A stretch of DNA of 64,000 bases from Tilletiopsis washingtonensis (Eukaryota; Basidiomycota; Exobasidiomycetes; Entylomatales): NCBI RefSeq assembly GCF_003144115.1, contig NW_020311999.1, positions 911,583 to 975,582 on the forward strand, in the 5' to 3' direction. Position numbers and translations under genes: made by a program. Shown in pieces: positions 8,901 to 17,865 of this stretch. Position 1 is the first letter of the stretch. Each line of letters opens with the position of its first letter. Below the pieces are notes generated by a model. The model did not search any database, was not told the origin of the DNA, and worked only from the letters and a program-made list of their open reading frames with translations.

Positions 8901-11393
8901 TGTCAGTGCTGGCGCTCATCCGCGCCAGTCTCTAATGCGCCTACTCACAGACGAGCTGAGCAGCTTCAAGATCGACTCGCGCGCATTCGCAGCCGGCAGG
9001 CCTGCCCGGACAGACGCCATCGGCCGATGCGCCGGGTTGCTGCGCAGATCGTCGAGCAACGCCTGTAAGCGAGCATCCACGCCTGCATCGCGGCGCAGCG
9101 CTGGACGAGCTGTGCCGTTCGTCGGTCGAACAGCACGTGTCGCCTTGACGGGCGCTTCCACTGCCGCGGCGCGCTCCACCTTCGGAGCAGCCGGTAGCAG
9201 GCCGCGCATGACGCCAGCGAGGTCTGGAGGGTCGTCGACGAGTGCGCGCCAGCTCGTCTCGAGCTCCTCGACCATCGCGAGCGCGAGGCCGCCCTCGCCT
9301 GCTTCCAGCATCTCTTGCCAGTCGGGCTGGTTGCGCGAGGCGCGCACTAGGCGCGCCGTCAGCGCTAGGCGTAGCGAGGCGGGAAGCGTCTTGGACGCAA
9401 TGTAGAAGGTCGGCAGGGCCGGCAAGCCTTCGCTGGGTGCAGATGGGTACTGCGATGCCATGCCTGGAGTGAAGCGCAGGCGAAGCTCGTCTCCGCCGTT
9501 CTTCTTGCTGCTCGTGGCGATGACGACGTCAAACGCCTCGCCGACACGCTCGCGCGAGCTCAGGCTGAGTTCCTCGTCCGCAATAGCCACAATGCGCTCG
9601 TCGCCGAGAACGGCGCCGAGCGCCATGCGCTCGTCTGCGCGCTTGCGAGCCAGCTCTGCCTCGACGTCGGGATCTTGCTGCTGCGCTGCGACGTGTGCTC
9701 CCGCTGCGCTGCAGACGGCCAGCGCGGCGGCTTCGTCGCCCACGAGACGCGCCAGCAAGACGTCGATCGCAAGACTCTCGCGCACATGCAGAGGAGCGTC
9801 TGGCAGCGCAGCGCCGGCCTCCTTGATGGCCTGCACGACTGCCGGTCGCGGGAAGCCGGCGTGCTTGACGAGACGCTCGGCGCCCCAGCGCAGCGCCAGC
9901 TCCTCCTTCTCGTTGCCGGCGGCAGACGACGTGACAAACGAGTCGCTCGACTGGCTCGGCGCAAAGGCCTTGGGAAGCTCTGCCTCGGGCGTGAAAAGCA
10001 CGAGGTATTCCTGGCAGCTGTGTCAGCGCAGCATGCCTCTCTTCTCCATCACGACTCACCAGCGCTGCTTCCCGATCGCCTAGCGAGCTGATGCCTGACC
10101 GCAGCGCAGCCTCCGCCTCGCCGCCCTCCGCCACGCCAGCGCGTGCAGCGAGCACCCAACGCGCCGCACTCTTTGCCGAGCCTGGACGAAAGCCGAGCTT
10201 CTGCAGCTCCGCAACGAGCGATGCGACGGCGCCAGCGTCTGGCTGCGCTGTACCTTGCGGAGTCTGAGTTCCCGACGGGCCTGGCGAAGCATCGTCGTCG
10301 GCTGCAGCCGCAGGATAGATCTGCAGCGCCGCACGCACACATGCCTCGGTGCGCTCGCGCAGCTTGGCACTCATGCGCACCTCGCGCGCCTCTTCCCAGC
10401 GCTTGCCGCCCGTCTTTGTCGGCTCGCCGCGCTCTTGTGCCGCTGCCTCCTTCTCGCGCTTGGCCTGCTTCGCTGCCTGCTCGGCGGTGCGCTTGGCGGC
10501 GGCCTCGAAGGGGTCCGCCGCCCACATCCACTCCTGATGTGCAGGCGCCGCAGCCTTGTGTGCCTCCAGAGCAGACCAGTACTCCCTCGGCCCGCCTGTC
10601 GGCAGCACTCGGTTGAGGCTCAAGTTGTTGCACATCTGCACGCCTCGATGAGCATGCACATCCCGACGCTCCTCTTCCCTGCACTCACCCGAAATAGCGC
10701 GTACACGGCACCCAGCTGACGCGCCATGTCCTTGCCGCGCTCGCCCGAAGTCCACTCCGTCATGCTCTCACCCGGCGCCTTAGGCTCCATGCGCACAACG
10801 AACGGCTCACTGGCGTTCGCCTTGTTCGTCTTCGTCAGGACCACGACGGCGCTCCAAGCCGGCTCCGTCTCGCCGCCATTCTCAGCCTGCGACGCCTCCC
10901 CATCTGTGCCCTCGTCGGCCGCGACGGCGCGGCGAGCACGCCGCGGCTCGATGGAGGGGCGCAGCCAGCCAGCGGCGGCATGATGCTTCTGCACGCGCTC
11001 GTTGAGCACGCTGACCGGCGGCTTGACGCCCGGCGGGAAGAGCGGCGGCGGGCGGTTGTCGGGCTGCGGCGCGCCGATTGCACCCGCTGCCGCTGGTGCC
11101 CGACCGGCAGGCGTCTGCTGCGCGTTGGTTGCCGACTGCTGCGCCGACGGCGGCGGCGGAGCACGAGCTCGAGCCGCAGGTGCTGCTGCGCCATCCGGTG
11201 CGGCGCCCTCCCGCGCCGCCTTGGTGTAGGCCGGCGGCTTGGGCGCGCCGCCCTTGACCCAGTCGGGCAACGGCGCAGCTGCAGGAGCGATGTGTCAGGG
11301 CGGCGCAGCAACGCTTGCCCTGCAGGCGGCGCACATACCCTTGGACGAGGTGGCGCCGGTGGCCTTGATGGCCGGGTTCTTCTTGCGGCCCAT
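5985..11393 (-). CDS. DEAH-box ATP-dependent RNA helicase, DHX29/DHX57-like
   Basis: A large multi-exon superfamily 2 helicase, about 1,500 residues after removal of short introns. The start MGRKKNPAIKATGATSSKG fits family N-termini, followed by a Pro/Ala-rich linker. A UBA-like helix region (LVAELQKLGFRPGSAKSA) and a stretch with YLVLFTPEAELPKAF resemble the N-terminal part of DHX29 and DHX57. The helicase core is complete: motif I GETGCGKTTQ (about 8850-8880, split by an intron right after the Q), motif II DEVHERSVDSDF, motif III SATID, and motif VI QRRGRAGR. The HA2 and OB-fold region follows (LDLRLGKLLILGACFGCLAPMLSVAA; then SGRLFLHPTSVLF). DHX29 helps 48S scanning on structured mRNAs in animals; the role of the fungal relatives is less clear. 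It is head to head with ureF (176 bp). Confidence 0.9.
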
Positions 11394-11569
11394 GCGGAGG
11401 ATGTGGTCGGGAGGCAACGCAAAGCAAGAAGTCTGAGCAAGGCATCTGTGCATGTCGCTGCGCATGTCCGAGTCCCGCAGCGCGCTCGCTCCCACGCCTC
11501 CTCCTCCGGCGCCTTATCGTGTGCTTCTTCTCTACCTCACCTCAAGCACGCCGCAGGCCTCTACAAGAC
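11394..11569. promoter_or_regulatory. Divergent promoter helicase/ureF
   Basis: 176 bp between two divergent start codons. The right half is pyrimidine-rich on the + strand, with several CTCC/CTTCT runs just before the ureF ATG, as is common for fungal transcription starts. No specific factor site is obvious. Confidence 0.4.
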
Positions 11570-12686
11570 ATGGACAGCGTCGCGGGGCCGTCGCAGCCGC
11601 AGGCGTCAGCCTCACAGCCGCGACACGAGCAGGGGCTCAAGTCCGAGGCGGAGCAAGAGGCGCTGCAGGAGCATCTGCTGCTGCTGCTCGGCGACTCAAA
11701 CTTGCCCACCGGTGCGGCATCGCTCTTCTCTGGCCAGCTCCACTCATAGCTGACCTCTTGGCTGCAGGCGGCTTCGTCGCCTCTGCCGGCCTCGAGTCCT
11801 TTGCCGCGCACGGCCTGCTGCGCTCCGCGAGCGCGCAGACGGCCAGCGCGCAGATGCTCTCCTTCCTCGCTGCCTCGCTGGCCTCGTACGCACGCAGCGT
11901 CATGCCGTACCTGCTCGATGCCCACGCACTGGCGCAGCGCGGCGCCGACGCCGCAGACGCACTCATCACGCTCGACGTGCACCACGAAGCCTCGCTGCTC
12001 TCCACGGCCGCGCGGCGCGCCAGCATCGCCCAGGGCGCGGCGCTGCTGACGCTGCACTCCAAGGCGTTTGCCGAGCCGCTGCCGCTCGCGCGTGGGCTGC
12101 AAGTGCCGCAGAGCGCCAAGCCGCCCGCCGAGGCGGCACTCGAGGCGTTCCGCATGCAGCTGCGCAAGGGCAAGACGGCGGGCCATCTCGCCGTCTGCTG
12201 GGGCCTCTTCGCTGCCGCGCTGGGCATCGATGCCGGTGAGGCCTGCTGCTGCCCTCGCGCACTCTTGCGTCTCAGCGCTGACCAATGCTGCGGGACTTGC
12301 CAGCACGAGCGGCTCGCATGCATCTCTTCCTGCAGGCGCGCGCCATGCTCTCCTCTGCGATCCGCCTCAACATCCTCGGGCCGTACGCGGCGCACAGTCT
12401 GCTGCACCACCACCTGCGCGCCGTGCTGCGGCAGGCGCTTGCAGCGTGCGGCGCGGCGCCGGGCACGCAGCTGGCGGCCGCTGCTCCGCAACGCGAGGGG
12501 AAGGAGGAGGCGGTCAGGGACGAGGATGAGGCGCAGGGCTGGGCATGGGACTGGGACGACGAAGGCGCCTGGGCGGCAGAGGAGGGCGGCAAGCAGGTGG
12601 GCGGCGCGCCCGCAGTGACGTGGCCGCTGGGCGAGATTGTGCAGGCGCGCCACGACGTGCTGCACTCGCGCATGTTCAACAGCTAG
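11570..12686 (+). CDS. ureF: Urease accessory protein UreF
   Basis: UreF works with UreD and UreG to load nickel into the urease active site. Three exons are read: 11570-11711, 11768-12235 and 12336-12686. The N-terminal helix holds LLLLLGDSNLPTGGF, the conserved UreF start of the fold, with the intron splitting the Gly pair. Later come GLESFAAHG, the all-helical body with LDVHHEASLLSTAARRASIAQG, and AAALGI. The C-terminal AIRLNILGP is a family hallmark, and the protein ends HSRMFNS-stop. The C-terminal acidic/tryptophan linker (about residues 270-300, DEDEAQGWAWDWDDEGAW) is species specific. No other urease gene is in this window. The presence of UreF implies that the organism can make active urease. 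Confidence 0.93.
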
Positions 12687-12772
12687 CCGCAGGGTCCGGG
12701 TGCATGCCTGAAATGAGTGTAGGTGTGAGGGTGACAAGAGGGGGGGGAGAGACAGTGAGGTGTCAAGGCGCT

Positions 12773-15091
12773 CTAGCGCGCGACGGGCTTCTCTCGTGCC
12801 CGCTCGTGTTCGCGCTCGCTCGGCTCCGAGACGCCAGTCTCGCCGCTTGGCGCGCTGTCCTTCTCGACGGCGCCCGCACTGCTGCTGCGCCACGCCGGAT
12901 TCGGCAGGCGCGAGTCGGGCACCGCGCGGCCGTAGCGGTCGATCCAGCTCTCGGAGACGGGGCGCGAGAGGACGTAGAAGGCGTTGCGCAGCGGGTTGCG
13001 CGAGGCGAACGGGTTCGGATCGCGCCCGCTGCGCCCGAGCTTGGAGAGATAGCACCACTTGGGCCCCGTGCCGCCGCCGCCGCCAGACGAGGGCTCGGCA
13101 GACTCCTTCTCGTACTCGCGCATCGTGCTGATGCGGATCTGCACGACGAGGGTGTCAGCGCGCCGCGTAGATCGCGGCACAGGCCGGCCACTCACTGCTT
13201 CGACGGTCGTGCGGTTCATCGACACCAGATGCACGTGGTAGCCCCAGAGCGTGCAAAGCGGCACGAGTGTGCCGATGGGCAGCAGGAACATGACTGCGCT
13301 GAGCGGCGCATGTGCCAGTGCGCCTCGGAAGTCGTATCCTTCGCCAAGGCCGCCGCGCGGCAGCATGTAGTCGGCCGGCCGCGTGAGGAAGTAGAGATGC
13401 AGCGCGCTGAACACGCTCGCGAGCATGCACGCCAGAATGGCAAAGCCGAGAAAGGCAAAGAAGGAGACGTAGTTGCGCCGTCCGATGCACGTGTTGAGAA
13501 AGGTGCAGTGATGATCTGCCCGCCGCCAGTCAGCGCCCGCCAACGACGCATCACAGGCGCCGCAGACGCACCGATGTTCTCGACGCAGTTGTCGCACGTG
13601 CGACAGTGGCTGGCGCGCGGCGGGCGATACGTGCCGCACGTCTCGCACCACTTGACCTTGAGGTCGGCGCCCTGCGGCACACGCACGATGCGCGGCAGCG
13701 GAATGGCCAGCGGGTCCTCGGGGTCCAGCGGGTTGCCGTCGCCGGCGCTGCATGGCGGATCTGGGTCGAGGTCGCGCGGGATCACGCCGGGGTCGCGCCA
13801 CGACGTGACGCTGGAGGAAGAGGTCAGCATGCCTCTCGAGCGCTGCCTGGCGCGGCACCCAGACTCACGCCATGCTGCTGGCGCTCACGAGCCAGACGTA
13901 CGCAAAGACGATCGGCGCGGCGGGACTGAGATGCCGCCACGTCCACGGCGCCACAAAGACGAACCAGAGCGTCGGCAGCGCAAGCATAAACACCACGGCG
14001 CCCAGGAACGGCAGCGGATTGTCGTCGGCCATCATGATGCGTCCGGCGCAGAAGAAGCGGTTGGCGCCGCGCAGCGAGGCGTGCTTGCGCGGATGCCGCG
14101 GCGCGCGCCGAGCGGCACCGACGGCGGCAGCGGACGAGGCGGGCCGATGTGGCGCAGCGCTCGCCTCGAGACGAGAGGCGCGAGACCTGGAGCGCCCCTG
14201 AGAGCTCGGCGTGGCGCCGCCTTGCACTGCAGGCAGCTTGCCGCCTGCAGCCGCAGCCTCGCGGTCTGAGAGCAACGGATCGCGGCTGGCCTGCGTGCGC
14301 GGCGCGAGGCCCTTGCTGCGGTACGCCTCGACGTCCTGCGCATCGACGCTTTGTCCGTTCAGCGCAGCCTGCGTATGCTCGGCGTCGGAAGAGCCGACGC
14401 CCGTGGCGGCCCAGCCGCCGCCGCCGCCGAGCGTGCTGTGGCCGTCCGAGTACGCCGTGCTGGCGGGCTGCGGCGGCTGCGGCGCGCCTTCCCAGCCCGG
14501 CGACGGCGCACGGTGCGAGGGCCCGGCCGCCGCCGCCGTGGATGCGCCGGGCGTCGTCGACGGCGGCCGTGCAAAGGGCAGCGGCGAGCGCGCGCCCGAG
14601 CCGCGCAGCGGCGTGAGGAAGGCGGCGGGCGGCAGGATCGACTGGCGCGCCTGCGTGCCGGAGCGGCGCGAGCGCGCCGAGCCGAGGAACGAGGGATGCC
14701 CCGCCTCGCTGTCTGCATCGTCGTCGTCTGCGTCGGCGTCGCGCGCAAAGGCCGTCTCGGGCAGCCCTGCGGCAATGTCGTCGTCGACGGGCGTGTAGGG
14801 CTGCGCTGCGCTGCCCTGTGGCGGGTACGCCGCCGCGCCGGAGCGGGCCGACTCGAAGCTGCGAGCCGCCGTGCCGTCGGCGCCGAGCGAGCGCTGGCTG
14901 CTGCTGCTGCTGGCGCCGCCGCCGCGCCGCTCGTGGCTGGGCGTCGGCGAGCGCGAGAAGCGCCGGCTGCTGTGCGCGGCGGCGCTCTCGCGTGCGGCGT
15001 CGATGGAGCGGCGGTAGTAGGCCTCGGTCTCGCGCAGCGGGCTCGTGCGCCCTGCCGCCGACGCGGAGGGTGGCAGCGAGGCGGCGAGCAT
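12773..15091 (-). CDS. ERF2: DHHC palmitoyltransferase, Erf2-like
   Basis: This integral membrane S-acyltransferase of the ER/Golgi adds palmitate to cysteines; yeast Erf2 with Erf4 modifies Ras. A long Ser/Ala/Pro-rich cytosolic N-terminus (about 350 residues) precedes FFCAGRIMMADDNPLPFLG and two membrane helices. The next exon has the Cys-rich zinc domain (KWCETCGTYRPPRASHC). An intron separates it from the DHHCTFLNTCIG active site. Two more helices follow, then the TTxE motif as NRTTVEA. The C-terminal tail ends REKPVAR-stop. I used the ATG at 15091 (MLAASLPPSAS); the frame stays open upstream to an ATG at 15331, so the N-terminus is uncertain. It diverges from EBP2. Confidence 0.9.
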
Positions 15092-15794
15092 GGAGGCGAG
15101 GGTGAGGGCCGAGGGCGCCGGGGAGATGGAGGCGCGGAGGACAACGCCGGCGCACGGCACGCCTCGCGCCAGCCGTGCGCCGCATCTCCGCCCCTTCCCC
15201 GCGCGCCTGGCGCGCCTGGCGCGCCCCTTGCGCCGCATCCTCGCTGCCGCACCCGCTGTCGTCCAGCACGCTCGACGGCGCACCGGCGCGGCAGCCTCGC
15301 GCCCACACCAGTCCGCCCGGCTGCCGCGCATGCGTCGCCCAGTCTGCAGTCGAGGCCAAGCCGCTCTTGTGCTCGCCGCCCTCCACGGCGCTCAAGAGCC
15401 GGATCCGTGCCTCTGCAGTGCGCGGCGGCCGCGGTGTGCGAATCTGGCGATGCGCGCGCCGAGCGCAACGGACCGCGAGCACCAGCTGCAAATGTCTCTC
15501 TCGCGGCGTCGAGGAATGCAGCAGCTCTCTCGACGCTCCTCCGATGCTGACTGGCCCTGCAGCTTGCCTCGTGCCCTGCGTGCTGGCTTCGTGCGAGGTG
15601 CCGCACGCTGCCGACGCTCGAGGTGAGAGGCACGGCCGCCTGCGCGTCCCGATCCCGCGGCACACCTGGCGCACCGGCAGGCGCGTCGTGTCACGTGCGT
15701 CCAAAATTTGGCCTAGCTGAGGCGGCGGCAGCGTCCTTCGCACCGCACCGCCCGGCAGCCGCGCTTCTCCACCCTCACCCACCACACACACACC
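15092..15794. promoter_or_regulatory. Divergent promoter region ERF2/EBP2
   Basis: About 700 bp between the chosen starts; the left part may be ERF2 leader or coding. Close to EBP2 it carries CACGTG at 15692-15697 and the palindrome CCAAAATTTGG at 15701-15711, 84-103 bp before the EBP2 ATG. These are among the few AT-containing words in this GC-rich stretch. Confidence 0.5.
15692..15711. promoter_or_regulatory. CACGTG plus CCAAAATTTGG element of EBP2
   Basis: A bHLH-type E-box followed after 3 nt by an A/T palindrome similar to the ribosomal RNA processing element (AAAAATTT) known from budding yeast ribosome biogenesis promoters. The same pair recurs before RPF1 and UTP7/RRS1. Function is inferred. 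Confidence 0.5.
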
Positions 15795-17627
15795 ATGCCG
15801 CGCACCACCCAGCTGGCGCGCAAGGCCGCCAAGCCTGCCGCGCGCAAGGCCGCGCCGGCGCCCGTGCCCGCCAAGAAGGCAAAGGCGCCCAAGGCGGCGC
15901 CCGTGCCGGAGCCCGAGGACGACGACGAGGACGACGACGAGGAGCTGCTGCTGGCGGAGCGCGACTCGGACAACGAGCAGAGCGCCTCGGACTCGGACTC
16001 GGACTCGGACGACGACGACGACGGCGTGTCGCCCGAGGGCCTCGAGGCGCTCATGCGCGCCCTCGGCGACGACGGCCTCGACGAGGAGGACCAGGCGCGG
16101 CTGGCGCTGCTGCGCGAGGAGCTCGAGGCGGGCGCGGGCGCGAGCGGCAGCGACGAGGAGGCGGAGCAGGAGGATGAGGAAGAGGAGGAGGATGAGGACG
16201 GGGAGATGGAGGGAGAGGAGCTGGAGAGCGAGGAGGAGGAGGATGCCGAGGCAGAGGAGACGGAGCTGCCGGCGCCCCTCGTGCAGCCGCCGAAGAGCAA
16301 GATCAAGGGCGACACGCTCGCGGCATCGCTGGCGCGCAGCGGCCTCATTCCCGAGCCGCAGTCGGACCTCGAGGAGGAGGAGGACGAGGAGGAGGAAGCG
16401 AGCGATGAGGATGCAGAGGAGGACGACGAGGAGGACGCCGACGAGAACGGCGCTGGCCCCGCGTCGGGCAAGAAGCGCCACCCGCGCCCGTCGGAGCTGC
16501 GGCCCAAGATCAACAATGTCGATGCGATGCTGCGCATCCGCGCCGAGCTGGCCCTCGACGGCGGCAGTGCGGGCAGCAAGGGCAAGAACTACCTGCCGTG
16601 GATCGAGCACATGGCGACGACGTACGGCCGCAGCATCCAGGAGGAGATGGGCGACGAGCCGGGCGCGGCCGACGACGACCTGAAGCGCGAGCTGGCGTTG
16701 TGAGTTCGTGCGGCGGCCAGAGGGATGGGCAACTTTTTGCTGATGTGCTCTGGCTTGCGACAGCTACAAGCAGGCGCTCGACACGGCGGTGCGCGGCCGC
16801 ACGCTCTGCGCCCAGGCCGGCGTGCCGTTCGCGCGGCCAAACGACTTCTACGCCGAGCAAGTGAAGAGCGGTACGTGCCCTCTCTCCTTCGCCCCCTCCT
16901 CTTCTTGCTCACGCACGGCCGCCACTCGCAGACGAGCACATGGAGCGCGTGCGGCAGCGCCTGCTCGACGAGTCGGCGGGCATCAAGGCGAGCGAGGAGG
17001 CCAAGCGGCAGCGCGAGCTCAAGAAGTTTGGCAAGAAGGTGCAGGTGGAGAAGACGCTCGAGCGGCAGAAGAGCAAGAAGGACCTGCAGGAGCGCGTCAA
17101 GGGCCTCAAGCGCAGTGCGTGTTTGCGCATCTAGCACATGGGCTCTCGCGCAGGGCGCAGATTCGCTGACACGTTGCGCATGGCAGAGCACCAGGGAGGC
17201 CTCGAGGCCGACGACGGCGGCGACGATGGCTTCGACGTGCGTGTGGAGCAGGCGCTGGCCGGCGACGACGGGCCCTCGCGGCGCGGCGCGCCTGCGGGCC
17301 GGGGGCGCGGGCGCGGCGGGCGCGCAAAGATGCCGCGCACGGCGCGCGACGACAAGTTTGGCTTTGGCGGCAGCAAGCGGTGCGTCTGCCCCCCTCACCC
17401 CTTGCCCTCCCTGGCGCTGGGCGCTGGCTCAGGCTTACGTCTGCTATCTTCGCAGGTACGCCAAGGAGCCGCAGAACGGCCTGCACGACGACAGCGCCGG
17501 ACGCGGACGTGGCCGGGGCCGCGGCCGCGGCGGCGCGCGCGGCGGGCGGGGCGGAGGGCGCGGCGGCAGCAGTCGCGGCGGCGGCGCCAAGCGGCCGGGC
17601 AAGGACAAGCGCACTGGCCGCGCCTGA
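15795..17627 (+). CDS. EBP2: rRNA-processing protein EBP2
   Basis: Ebp2 is a nucleolar factor for 27S pre-rRNA processing and 60S assembly, and a partner of Rrs1 in yeast. Five exons are visible. The first (15795-about 16698) has a basic Lys/Ala start and long acidic runs, then LRPKINNVDAMLRIRAELAL. The next exons give the core family segment: YKQALDTAVRGRTLCAQAGV, then PFARPNDFYAEQVKSDEHME, then KKFGKKVQVEKTLERQKSKK. The end is an RG-rich tail (GRGRGRGRGGARGGRGGGRG) that I do not recall in yeast Ebp2. The stop at 17627 is convergent with ARG2. The start ATG follows a CACACACC context and is the first in the frame. Confidence 0.93.
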
Positions 17628-17865
17628 GGAGGCATGCTGCGCGGCAATACGAGCGAGATCAGAGCAGGGCAGAGCATCGAGGGTGCAGTATTTCTAGAGA
17701 AGCGTGCGGGTGCAGCGATGTGCGGGTATGGCGAGGTACAGATGAAGGTAGCGCGGCGTGGCGGCGAAGAGCGCAGGCCGCGCGTGTAGAATAGGGGAGG
17801 GAGGTGTAGGCTCGGAGCGGCGGAGCAGAGATGGAGGGAGAAAAGGCTTGTGCTGCGGCCTCTCA
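17628..17865. other. Convergent 3' ends of EBP2 and ARG2
   Basis: 238 bp between two facing stop codons. It should hold both 3' UTRs. I cannot point to a clear polyadenylation signal. Confidence 0.4.
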
